Shown here piece after piece: positions 51,934-61,344 of a stretch of 64,000 nt of DNA. The stretch is taken from NCBI RefSeq assembly GCF_029227915.1, contig NC_079880.1, forward strand, positions 18,062,001 through 18,126,000, written 5' to 3'. Numbering within the stretch: position 1 is the stretch's first letter; each line of letters starts with the position of its first letter. This DNA comes from Hydractinia symbiolongicarpus (lineage: Eukaryota; Cnidaria; Hydrozoa; Anthoathecata; Hydractiniidae). A program made the position numbers and the translations under genes. A model generated the notes under the pieces. It was given only the letters and a program-made list of their open reading frames with translations, was not told the DNA's origin and made no database searches.

Positions 51934-52829
51934 ATGAGTGCATTCGGAACGACCCTAGACCCCTACGCAGAAACAAAGCAGCTTTTTGGTATTAAGGGTA
52001 GGAAACAGAGGGTTCAGATTAGCCATATACCCTCAACCATCAATCAAAACCAAGACCTCTATGTGAACATCCCAAACATGCCCCAGAATGATGTCATTTT
52101 CCGGGCAGCCTAAAGCTTCTGTTTGATGCTGTGTACAAGATTACAAATACAAAGCTGGAGTTCGACAAGATCACTCATGAAGGTCTCGCGAGTGCCATGA
52201 TGTCAAGGTATTCAAGACTCGCTTTGCCTTACGAAAGGATACTCCGTAGCAAGGTAGTCAATATGAAGAAACAAGATACCAGTTATAATTTACAGATTGA
52301 TACTCCAGCGAAGAGTTTGAAAGGCGTCCTGCTAATCTTCATAGACCCCGGGAAAGTGAAGGCCTATTCGGGCGTAAATGAGGTGTTCTATAACCCCAAG
52401 AGCGAGAGTATTGGTATTACTGTTGAGAGGGAGCCCAATGAGCTGCACAGTCACGCGATGATTCCAAAAGACCATTTGTAGCAGATCGTTAACATTTTCG
52501 GTGCCTACGACTCTAACGTCACGATTGGCTAGTTTTTCAACGAGAGATATGCGTTATTCATCGATTTCCGGGCCTCTCCCGACGATACCCTAAATGGTAG
52601 TGGGAGACCCCTACAGAGTGACGGCATTACCCTGCATATGACTAAAAAGGCTGATGGAACCGGGGATTTTATATGCTATATGTACCTACTTAAAGACGCT
52701 CAGCTAAACATCTTAGATGGCGGGTTTCACTCGGTGGAGCATGGAAATAAAGGTGGCCACTATCGCTGTTATAGTAGCCGGGGCGGTCATAAACGCCCTA
52801 GCATTCTCCCACACAAATTTTCTATTTAG
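51934..52829 (+). pseudogene. Polinton major capsid protein homologue (double jelly-roll type), internally deleted
   Basis: Starts at ATG 51934 (MSAFGTTLDPYAETKQLFG). After 59 codons the frame stops at 52111-52113 and coding continues one frame over from about 52113; what follows matches the second half of the capsid protein, so a large internal piece is missing. Two more in-frame stops lie near 52480 and 52530. Recognisable segments are SLKGVLLIFIDP, YNPKSESIGITVE, NERYALFIDFRASPD and CYMYLLKDAQLNI, which I associate with the Polinton capsid family. The ending is uncertain, as the next gene begins inside its read-through at 52741. As it stands no capsid protein can be made. Confidence 0.6.
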
Positions 52830-53152
52830 CAAGCTCTCAGGGCACGACGAAGCGGAGCGTAAACGGCATAATGAAGCCGTTGAAAAGCTCAATGCAGCCC
52901 AGGAAGAGTGAATAAGGAGGAGGCAAGATAAGATCGATTGGTTCGCCAAGCAAAGGAAACTGCAGCTCAACGCTGGCAAATAGTCTAAAAGAGCTGGATG
53001 ATGATATGTATTAGTATTATATTGCCTCAGAGAAAAGGGCCCCGTAATTGAAAGACTTTTATACCCCTTCAAAGGAACAACAAGACGGGGTACTGGCCTT
53101 CGTTGTTGGCTCCTTATCCCTGCTAGGGTTCGTTTCTTACAAATTTTTGTAA
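52741..53152 (+). pseudogene. Small Polinton membrane protein
   Basis: ATG at 52741 (MEIKVATIAVIVAGAVINAL, a membrane segment), then LFSKLSGHDEAERKRHNEA and a helical charged region. It stops at 52909-52911, and later parts continue after more stops and a frameshift, ending with LAFVVGSLSLLGFVSYKFL, a second membrane segment, at about 53150. The two-membrane-end layout with a charged helical middle matches a recurrent cnidarian Polinton protein of unknown role. Adjacent to the capsid gene, it may be a minor virion protein. Confidence 0.5.
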
Positions 53153-53167
53153 GAACGCGTTTTTAAC

Positions 53168-53620
53168 ATGTGTAATAAAGACATGTCTAAAGCATCACAC
53201 ATTGTTACCAATGAGGAAGCTGAAAAATTAAGCCAAATTTACTATATGCCAGAACATGTGTGGACCAGGCGAAAAGCCATAAAATTACTCGCGAAGGAGA
53301 GCGGTCTATCCAAAAAGAAGACAACACACTGGTTGTCTCGTCAACTCTTATTTCTCAGGCATATCAGGGGTCCGAAACGTATAGACTACCCCCATTTTAC
53401 CGTTACAACACCAAATGAAATGTATCAGTTCGATTTGTTGTACATGCCCCATGATCGGTTGTATGGCAATACGTATAAGTACATCCTGACAGGGATTGAT
53501 GTAGCCTCGAGATACAAAGTAGCAAGACCCCTGCGCACCAAGAAAGCCAGCGAGGTTGCGGACATGATCAAGGATATATATAAATATATATATATATATG
53601 TTCAGGTGCCTCCGGATTAC
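53168..53620 (+). pseudogene. Polinton integrase, truncated
   Basis: Retroviral-type (rve) integrase. ATG at 53168. An N-terminal helical region (WTRRKAIKLLAKESGLSKKK) precedes NEMYQFDLLYMP (first catalytic Asp, near 53430) and ILTGIDVASRYKVARPL. The frame runs into a (TA)n tract at 53574-53600 and then into unrelated sequence that belongs to a minus-strand gene, so the second Asp and the Glu of the triad are missing. Family assignment is firm; the enzyme is dead. Confidence 0.85.
53574..53600. repeat. (TA)n tract at the integrase break
   Basis: aTATATATAAATATATATATATATAT lies exactly where integrase homology ends and the opposite-strand gene begins; probably the site of a deletion. Confidence 0.8.
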
Positions 53621-54252
53621 GTGAAGGATTGGTAAAGAGTATCTTCAGGAGTACCTCTAAAGATTCATCTTCCAACTCTTTACTCGGATCTCTTATATAC
53701 AGCAAAGGAGGCTCGGTATAGAATGGGTACCCATAAACGATACATTTGATAACATCAGGTTCATTTTCCAAATCAATATCGACCGGGCGTCTATCTGATA
53801 TCGAAAAGTTGGGGGTATCGCCTATTTTTATCAAGTCATCCAAATCCGATAGCTTCAAGCCTTTATCTTTGATAACCTCGTAACAGAGTACCCCATACTT
53901 ATTTGATATTGAGCCCCAGGGTTTGAATTATATCCTCGAGTTCCTCGTCAATCTCACTTCTTGCAAATGTACCCCACGCTTTCCTGCCTGACCAAACCTT
54001 GTTTAAAAGGTCTAGGTCGCTAAGGTATTCAAATCCTTCATAGTATTTCCCATTTCAATACCTGAAAATTTCCAAGCAGGTAGGGCAATAACCAGTCACT
54101 GATCCTGCCTTTATGCAGCATCGCAGTACAGGTACGCGGATATCGTAATCCCTTGCAAATTGCTGTTTTTATACATAGGCTTCCATCTTTTTGATATTAC
54201 AATATCTTATATCTCAAAGCCAAACTGGTCAATAGAGGGGCCCATGGGGGGT
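53601..54252 (-). pseudogene. Polinton gene of unknown function with cysteine motif
   Basis: Minus-strand reading starts near 54243 (MGPSIDQFGFEI, then a stop), passes through a cysteine-rich part (RVPVLRCCIKAG...GYCPTC), continues as YEGFEYLSDLDLLNKVWSGRKAWG and, after another frame change, as a 96-codon frame (53858-53568) with KLSDLDDLIKIGD and CIVYGYPFYTEPP. At least three breaks. Its 3' end is fused to the integrase break at the (TA)n tract. I do not recognise the family; a zinc site is possible. Confidence 0.4.
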
Positions 54253-54344
54253 GCCTCACTTATGTCTATAATTTTTTCTACCCGCAAGAGTAAAAATTGT
54301 GTTTGGTTGGGTGTACTCGGATCTGAGTACACCTTGGAGACCAC

Positions 54345-55118
54345 CTATTCCGCTAGCTCCAAGAGACGTTCATGCGTGTAGTGTTCACCAAGCCTAAAAT
54401 GTCTGACCCTCTCGGGGTTTACTTCAATACATCCACGTTCTCGGAGCCAATTGTAATGGACGATAGCATTTGGAGTCTCTGCTAGTACGACAATCTCACC
54501 CTTGGAGTAGTCAACAAGCTTATTCCGAATCTTTTGCGCTATATACCCCTGTTGACCACAAATGGCAAGGTATTGGAAGGGATCGTTGTTGTTCTTCTGG
54601 ATAATGACCATACTGTTATCCTTTCCAGGATCTTCAAGATGGGGCACGGCACGTTGCTGCAGCTCCTCAATTTCATCCCCCAACGCCATGAGCTGACTAT
54701 CTCTATCCTCAACTTCATCATTGAGAAAGACCAGAGCATTATCCTTATCCTCAAGGGCTTGACGCTGCTCCTTGAGTTCATCCTGTAATTTCTCAACACC
54801 TTTTTGAGCTAACCAATTAATTAGTTTTGCTGCCTTGGGTTTTCTAGAACGGTGCGTAATCTCCAAGGCCCCGTCCAACGTGACAAATACATCATGCCGG
54901 TTTTTTCCTCCTCCTAGCATACCCGGGTGTGTGTAGTCACCAATGATCCCCAGCATACCCTCTATTTCTCCTCTTGATATTGTCATATTGCGATCAAGAC
55001 TATACTGCCTAGCATTTGGAATACATAGGAATCTCTCGAGATCGGCACGCTTGAACAGAGGCTGATTTTGTTTATCGAACAAGGTCTCAATGGCTCCTGC
55101 GAGTATTGCGTTGAACAA
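54345..55118 (-). CDS. BRO/MSV199-like DNA-binding protein with coiled coil
   Basis: The longest intact gene on the minus strand of the element: 257 codons, no stop or shift. The N-terminal 90 residues (FKRADLERFLCIPNARQYS, then VFVTLDGALEITHRSRKPKA followed by KLINWLAQKGVEKL) resemble the BRO-N/MSV199 domain of large DNA viruses, which binds DNA. Residues about 95-150 form a coiled coil. The C-terminal part (DPFQYLAICGQQGYIAQKI ... FRLGEHYTHERLLELAE) recalls the DUF3627-type domain that often follows MSV199. The initiator is not ATG: the frame opens at TTG, or farther upstream, so the real start may be lost. Role unknown, perhaps regulation. Confidence 0.6.
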   Translation of the reverse strand: MFNAILAGAIETLFDKQNQPLFKRADLERFLCIPNARQYSLDRNMTISRGEIEGMLGIIGDYTHPGMLGGGKNRHDVFVTLDGALEITHRSRKPKAAKLINWLAQKGVEKLQDELKEQRQALEDKDNALVFLNDEVEDRDSQLMALGDEIEELQQRAVPHLEDPGKDNSMVIIQKNNNDPFQYLAICGQQGYIAQKIRNKLVDYSKGEIVVLAETPNAIVHYNWLRERGCIEVNPERVRHFRLGEHYTHERLLELAE

Positions 55119-55177
55119 GGTGAGTTGTGACGATATCTTTCTATATACCGATGCTTACCCAGAGGATTTCACCGTGG

Positions 55178-55880
55178 TCATTCGAGAATCTTCCAAGTCC
55201 TAGGGTGTTCCAATCTCACATACAAGCACGCATGCCTTGACTTTTTCAGATCAGCCTTGATGTCATCCCAATCGGAGGTCATGTTGGTTTCCTCGTCTAT
55301 CATTTTCATATCTGAGCGTTCGTGGGGGTACCAGAGGAGCAGGGCCTCCTCAGATTCTTTGGCAAGGCAGTATAAGACTGCATTAGGAACCACAAACTGT
55401 GTTTACGATGCCTACCACTGATAGCAAGCTCAAGGAGTGATTGTCGACGCTAGTCAAGGCTTTCATCGGCTATGACATAGTCGACTATGAAGAATCTTTC
55501 TTCGCCTGCCAGCAATGAGGATAGTTTCGCTATGCATTCAAACATCTCATTCCCAGGGTCTATTATGAACACGCAGGGGTCTTTCCAGAGCGGGACCCTC
55601 TCGAGGTAGGGTACTGTTCCACCGTATAGTCAGGCACAGGATGATGATATTGTGATAGTGTTTTTTATACTCCTGCTCGAGGAGGTCCAGGACACGTTGT
55701 GTCTTGCCACAAGAAGTAGGGCCTGTGAAGATTGCTGTATGGGTCTATTTAATAACGTTCAGCATTTTATTCAATAGTTTGACCACTTTCGATAATGTAT
55801 TTTTGGGTATACTGCGGCACACCCTGAACAAATCAGATTGTTCACCAAAGACCCCCGACAGGCAGGGCAGATCTTGGTAT
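55178..55880 (-). pseudogene. A32/FtsK-HerA-type genome packaging ATPase
   Basis: Minus-strand gene. An N-terminal lead (IPKNTLSKVVKLLNKMLNVI) is followed by a stop, then AIFTGPTSCGKTQRVL (Walker A, about 55738-55690), a frameshift, then FFIVDYVIADESLD (Walker B with Asp-Glu, about 55495-55450), a stop, LLELAISGRHRKHSLWFLMQ and QSYTALPKNLR (the conserved post-Walker-B region), another frameshift and the C-terminus ending at 55178. Such ATPases pump DNA into the capsid of Polintons and related viruses. At least two frameshifts and three stops make it non-functional. Its N-terminal coding overlaps the end of the upstream zinc-ribbon gene. Confidence 0.8.
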
Positions 55881-56267
55881 TCTGGGTCTTATATTCCAGG
55901 AGTAGCGAATTATATATTAACCTTTTCTGTAGGCATCGCAATGCCTTGCGTTACTGCTTGACGAGCAGTGTCTTTTCCCAGCAATCGGAGGGTACCATGA
56001 TGAGTTCGGCGTACCGGGATATAATGCCATATGTGAACAGGGTATACAAAAGCAGGTAATCTTCATCCTGTTTAAACCCTCGAATCTCCCTATAAATGGC
56101 AAGAGGGTCTACTTCATGTTCGATAACATGTTCCTTGCATTTGGTACCCCGCTTCGCCTTCGCTTTAGCCAGGCAATCTATACAACTCTTGGTTCGACCA
56201 TTGCCCCTAATTTTAAACTTGTCAGGGGAAGCAGTTTTTTGCATCCTCTACAACGTTTGATCTCCAT
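55771..56267 (-). pseudogene. Zinc-ribbon protein B of a tandem pair
   Basis: ATG at 56267-56265 starts MEIKRCRGCKKLLP; a frame change near 56225 leads to KFKIRGNGRTKSCIDCLAKA, giving a CxxC...CxxC ribbon, then KCKEHVIEH and a helical region (YLLLYTLFTYGIISRYAELI). The frame stops at 55951; in another frame a second ribbon (KICPACRGSLVNNLICSGC) follows and ends at 55771. It is adjacent to a paralogue at 56320-56719. Function unknown; DNA binding or transcriptional control is plausible for a viral zinc ribbon. Confidence 0.5.
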
Positions 56268-56319
56268 TTACTATTGCGGTATACGCTTTGTGTAATGCTT
56301 TGGCAACCTCGGCGAGCGT

Positions 56320-56719
56320 CGGAGACCTGCCGTCTCCTGATATTTAAAAGATATCTTATGGTGAACGTGTAAATATTCGCAGAGCTCCCAAGTATACCCC
56401 TCGGAGAACTGGGCCTCAATATGGTCCTTACAGACAGCTATAACCTAATGCAGAGGGTACGTGCCGGGGCGGCGCTTTAGCTCCTTTAACAGTGTCTCTT
56501 TTTATCAAGGCAAGGGATGCATGCCGTCGTTGGTTGACTGTTACGCTTCATCTTGAACTGGTTCAAGGGCAGAGATCTTGAGCATTTTGAATACTTTTTG
56601 GCCCCTCCTCCATATTGATTTCTATCTCCTCTATGGGAGAAAGAAACTTCACCGGGCGCTCTATTTAGGCTTCGGCACGATACTTGCCGGCAACCACCCT
56701 TTCTTGACGGCCATTTCAC
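56320..56719 (-). pseudogene. Zinc-ribbon protein A of a tandem pair
   Basis: Minus strand. A ribbon-like segment (KKYSKCSRSLPLNQF...TTACIPCLDKK, about 56600-56500) is followed by stops and a frame change to HIEAQFSEGYTWELCEYLHV (about 56420-56360) and LPKHYTKRIPQ. The arrangement CxxC, LPLxxF, CxxC and then H-I-E parallels the next gene (CxxC, KF, CxxC, H-V-I-E), so the two are probably paralogues from a tandem duplication. The start is unclear. Confidence 0.45.
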
Positions 56720-57053
56720 GATTCGCCCTGCCTGCAGTAGTAGTAAGGGATGAATTTAAGTCGGATTTTTCTCCTTTGACACCTTTGAAACCTCACTAAA
56801 AAATGCTCCTCCACCACCTCCAAGACCTTATTTTCAACATAAAAAAGTCGCGCTAAAACAAAGCTCCACCACCACCTCCCTCCACCTCCAAAACCGGTAA
56901 ATCCAACAAATCTTCCATTAAAATCCGAAAACCGATAATCCCCAACCCAGGCCTTAGCGATAATGCTGACATCAACAAAATCCTACGCATGTGCAATCGA
57001 GTAGGAGAAAGTCCCTATTCAAAGGTGTGACTGCTATTCGAAGTTGAACTCTA
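56720..57053. other. Intergenic region before PolB
   Basis: Contains CT- and CCACC-rich runs (56805-56900) and, just before the polymerase start, a cgcatgtgcaatcgag segment that resembles cgcatgcgcagtcaag at about 45405. It separates minus-strand genes from the plus-strand PolB, so it probably holds a divergent promoter. Confidence 0.35.
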
Positions 57054-57068
57054 CCTATAATAAACAGG
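57054..57068 (+). promoter_or_regulatory. TATA-like box before PolB
   Basis: CCTATAATAAACAGG ends at the base before ATG 57069. It shares TATAATAAA with the capsid-gene motif at 51922 and TATAATAA with 45691. Confidence 0.4.
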
Positions 57069-57605
57069 ATGAGTTGGTTCAAGAACGCAAGAAGCAAAAT
57101 ATACGACACCATGTCGGCACCAGTAGTGGCAAATCGTCCAACGGATCATCATCGAAGCTGAATACCAGGGAATCGCCGACCTCAAACACATGTTCGGGAA
57201 AGAATCGAAGCAGGCCACGAACCCAGAGGGAATCGAGGACATCCAGAACATATTTGACGAGAATGACGCGCAATTTTTGGAAGATGGAAATCGCACCAAG
57301 ACATGCCAGTTCAACAAGAACCTCAACCAACCACTGACGGAGGCTATCATGCGAAAAATCAGGCCTCACGTAGACATGCGCGTTAAGGTAGTCTACAGTT
57401 TCAGCTGCGATATATACAGAGGCGGTGGTGACGTATCGGCTTACCACAAGGTCAAGAGCTCCGGATCACTATCGAGCATGGCGGAAATCGAAGCCTTTAT
57501 GGAAAAATGCGAGATGAAGCGGTTCGATCTGGAAGATGCGGAGTTTTGGACCAAGGCCTACTTACCACCCGACAGAACCATCGAAACGAACCATCGAAAA
57601 GTAAT
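57069..57605 (+). pseudogene. polB: PolB N-terminal part, before the LINE insertion
   Basis: ATG at 57069 (MSWFKNARSKIYDTM). A frameshift near 57140 moves coding to the frame holding KHMFGKESKQATNP, CQFNKNLNQPLTEAIM and MRVKVVYSFSCDIYRGGGD, up to AYLPPDRTIE at about 57590. LINE sequence begins at about 57605, and the same polymerase gene resumes at about 61345. This N-terminal region would come before the zinc-finger part of PolB. The identification rests on continuity with the downstream part. Confidence 0.6.
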
Positions 57606-57934
57606 ATTATGGAATCTAATTTATGGAAAGATGGATTACATCTAATGGAAAGTGGTAAAGTTTTGTTAGCTAATAATTTCTTATTTTATATAAATAATTT
57701 TTTAGGTCTGGATTTTATAGAAACGAATGTATACTGATTTCTGATAGGATAAGCACTGAACTTACGGCATCCTGCTCCCAGGGTGTAACACATCCATATG
57801 GGGTTACTTCTTCTGAATGCAATAAGGAATTAAATGATCAATTTGAGACTGACCAATCACATGATTCTACATATAATTAAAAAAATTCTCTGAAAAATGT
57901 CTGTGATATTAGAATCAAAAATCCTTTCAATCTA

Positions 57935-59383
57935 TTGATAGGATATTTGAACATAAATAGTTTAAGGAAAAAAATAATTGACTTAAGGGAAATCTTTGTG
58001 AAATTTGCTCCAGATTATTTTGTATTATCTGAAACAAAATTAGATAGTACTTTTCCAAATAGTCAATTTACTATTGATGATTATGAATTAAGATCTAGAA
58101 AAGATCGGGATAAAAATGGAGGTGGGCTAATTGAGAATGTAAAAAAGGGAGTGGTTTGTAAGCAAATAAACATAGCTAACCTTACAAGTAATGAAATTAT
58201 ATGTTCTGAGCTAAACATCAGAAACAAAAAATGGACTATTATCACCCTTTATCGTCCACCACGTCATTCTAATCTTCAAAGTTTCTTTGAAGATTTGGAG
58301 AAAATTCTAAACAAAACACTCTCATTTTGTGATAACATCATTGTGATGGGGGACATAAACATTGATACTCATAATAAAAATGAAATAATAAATTATCATT
58401 ACATAACTTCTCTTTGCGATACTTTTGACCTAAAAAACTTAGTCAAAGACAAAACATGTTTTGCAAGTGAACAAGGAACATCAATTGATGTTATTCTAAC
58501 AAATAAACAAAGGTCTTTTCAAAACACTATGGTTACTGAGACTGGACTGAGTGACCATCATCTGATGATTACAACTTTCCTAAGATCTCATCTGGTAAGA
58601 TTGAAACCAAAACTAATTGTTTATAGAAGTAACAGAAAGTTTGATGAGAGAAAGTTTCTTTCTGATGTTAGGAATACACGTTTTGATTTTAATGAAAATG
58701 ACCCTGCTTCAAATTACGACCACTTGACAAAAACGTTTAGTTCTATTATTGAAAAGCATGCCCCTTTAAAACAGAAACTGCTCAGGGGAAATGAAGCACC
58801 TTTTATGAATAAAGAACTTAGGCAAGCCATTTATACCAGGTCAAAATTTAAAAATTGATACAATAAAGATCCTACTGAAGAAAACAAGATTAAATATAAA
58901 AAACAACGAAATAAGTGTGTTGGCCTCAGAAAGAAAGCCATAAAAATGTATTTTAAAAATGTTATACATTCTGGGATTGTAGAAAATAAAACTTTTAAAA
59001 TTAAGCCGTTTATAACCAATAAAAGTGGTTTGAACAATGATAACATTATGATTATCAAAGATGGTGCTCAGATAACCAATGACAGTGAGCTTGCTGAATT
59101 ATTTAATGAACGCTATATTAACATTGTAGAAAAAAGTAGTGGAACCAAGCCAATATCAATTGATTATCGAAATTCCTTAGACAAAGAGAGACTAATTAAT
59201 GAGATAATTAAGACATACGAGAGTCATCCGAGTATTGTCAAAATTAAAGCCTGCAACGAAAATATAATTTTTTTTAATTTTGAGGAGGTAGATGACAACA
59301 CAATCAAAAAACTTTTTACTAATTTAAACATAAATTCCTCTCCAGGTAGAGACAAAATACCCCCAAAGCTTGTAGATAGATAG
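57935..59383 (+). pseudogene. LINE AP endonuclease and linker
   Basis: A 307-codon open frame from IGYLNINSLRKKI (the usual start of this endonuclease) with LSETKLD, GGGLI, TLYRPP, VMGDINID and TGLSDHHLM, all core AP endonuclease motifs, and then the linker. It stops at TGA near 58857; the same protein continues downstream to 59383 with LFNERYINIVEKSS and INSSPGRDKIPPK, where the SINE interrupts it. Apart from that stop and the SINE the domain looks complete. Confidence 0.85.
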
Positions 59384-59724
59384 ATGTGCATATTTTACAT
59401 GGCTAGCCTCACAAATATCGAGGGATATACCCTGTCTATTATTTCCAGGAGGGGCCATGGCTTAGATGGAGAGTCCTAGAGTATTCAATGCTCATTTTGA
59501 GCGAACCAGACCCAATTAGGGCCCGCGCTCTACTAGACAACTCCCGGCAACATCCAACGGCCCACACAGTGTGCCATCTTCCCAATTTCCCTCACATGGT
59601 TTGGGTTAACCCGGGGCTATGGTAACATTCACTCGCCCATGTTGAATCGCCGTCAAGAGGAATCGAACCCGGTCTCCCGCACAGAGTACGAGAGCTATAA
59701 CCACTAATCTACGGCGCCACGGGT
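59383..59724 (-). mobile_element. tRNA-derived SINE inserted in the LINE
   Basis: Minus-strand insertion of about 340 bp. Its 5' end (59720 downward) reads GGCGCCGTAGATTAGTGG with a box A-like segment at 59697-59712 and a box B at 59659-59669 (GGTTCGATTCC on the minus strand, an exact match to the pol III consensus). The anticodon-like loop lies between. A non-tRNA body follows toward 59383, ending in a short (gata)-type tail. LINE coding stops at its left edge and resumes right after its head (KLASEYLIG). Confidence 0.8.
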
Positions 59725-61186
59725 GAAGTTAGCTAGTGAATATCTGATTGGCCCATAAAATGCTATAAACAGCAGCATAAAATTGAATATTTTTCCCGAT
59801 TGAGCCAAACGTGCAACGGTAGCACCTCTTGACAAAGGAGGCAAAAACAAACATAGCATTAGAAATTTTAGACCTGTCAGTGTGTTGAATGTATTTTCAA
59901 AATTCTATGAAAACATATTGAAGGATCAAATCATGTCTTTCATAGAATCGAAACTTTCAATGTTTTTGTCAGCCTATCGGAAAAACTATAACACACAGCA
60001 TGTCTTAATTCGTTTACTAGAAGAATGGAAGAAAAAATTTGATATGAATTACGTGGTTGGTGCAGTCTTAATGGATCTATCAAAAGCTTTCGATTGCGTG
60101 CCACATGATTTACTAATCGCTAAACTTGAGGCATATGGATTTGAAATTAATGCCCTGAAATTTGTCCTGTTATACCTAACAAATAGAGAACAATCTACTC
60201 GTATAAACGGACACTACAGTCTTTTCCAAATGATTCTTTCAGGTGTGCCGCAAGGTTCAATCTTAGGCCCGATAATTTTTAATATTTTTCTCAACGATAT
60301 TTTTCTTTTTATAACCAGAAGTGACCTACACAACTATGCTGATGATAATACATTGTCAAGCTTTTCCAATTCAATTCCAAACCTCATTAAAATTTTAGAA
60401 GGTGAGTCTGAGCAGGCATTAGCATGGCTACATGAAAATAAAATGATTGCTAACCCTGACAAATTTCAATGCATTATTATCAGCAAAGATAGGATAGAAA
60501 ACACAAGTAGTAAACTGATAAGAATCGGAGATAAAAACATATATTCGCAAGACACAGTCAAACTGTTAGGAGTTAAAATTGACAATAACCTTAGATTTGA
60601 TCAGCACTTTAATGAGGTTTGCAAGAAAGCATCTGCGCAACTAAATGCTTTGTATAGATTTAAAAACATACTTCCTTTTAAAGCTAAGAGTGTCTTAGCA
60701 GAAAGTTTTGTGTATTCAAACTTTAACTACTGTCCACTTATTTGGAATTTCTCATCTTCAAAATCACTTTCTAGGGTCGAAAAACTCCATAAGCGAGCCC
60801 TAAAATTTGTAGATAGCGGATATTCAGAGAGAAAAGAAAAGTACATTTCTAGCAAGAACAAAAGTAACTACATGAAAATTATGCGAATACGAAATCTATG
60901 CATAGAGATTTTTAAATCTCTTAATAATTTAAATCCGCCATTTATGTTAGACATCTTTCAACGCAGCGAAACAAACAGGCCAGTACGAAGTCAATATTTA
61001 AATAATCTTAAAACATTGAACTTTAATACTAAAAATTTTGGGGAAAAATGTCTTCGCTCATTGGGGCCTAAAATCTGGAATACTTTACCTTCCGAATTGA
61101 AAAGTTGTAACAGCCTTAAAAAATTTAAAACGAAACTAAAGGAGTATGATTTCAGTCACTCGGTCTATTTAAATAATTTTTCATAA
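59725..61186 (+). CDS. LINE reverse transcriptase
   Basis: After the SINE, RT coding resumes (KLASEYLIG, then stops within 100 bases), and from about 59882 a 434-codon frame is open to 61186. Motifs: NFRPVSVLN just upstream of the open frame, VLMDLSKAFDCVPHDLL (catalytic Asp plus the following conserved Asp), SGVPQGSILGPIIFNIF, YADDNTLSSF (catalytic pair, about 60335), KLLGVKID, and the C-terminal LGPKIWNTLPSELK tail. All catalytic residues that I can check are present. The SINE and early stops prevent a full-length product. Confidence 0.9.
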
Positions 61187-61344
61187 TTTTTATACATTTT
61201 TCATAAAACTATAAACAAATTTTTGTCGGATTTGATTAGTTTCCTGTATATTTATAAGTATGTATTTATTTATTTTTTTATATCAGGAAGCTATATGTAC
61301 ATAGTTATTTCTCCGACGTTAAATAAATTAAGAAGAAGAAACCC

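Larger units (their letters stand above)
57605..61343 (+). mobile_element. APE-type LINE inserted in PolB
   Basis: Begins inside an upstream ORF segment (DGLHLMESGKVLLANN, about 57632), so it is 5'-truncated, and ends with an AT-rich tail (taaataaattaagaagaagaa, about 61321-61341). It carries an endonuclease and RT in the same orientation as PolB. Its RT is intact, in contrast to the other LINEs of the window, suggesting it is the youngest of the three. It is interrupted by a SINE at about 59383-59724. Confidence 0.9.

Noticed and set aside
52713-53072. 119-codon minus-strand frame
   Set aside because: Antisense to the small membrane protein gene that starts at 52741.
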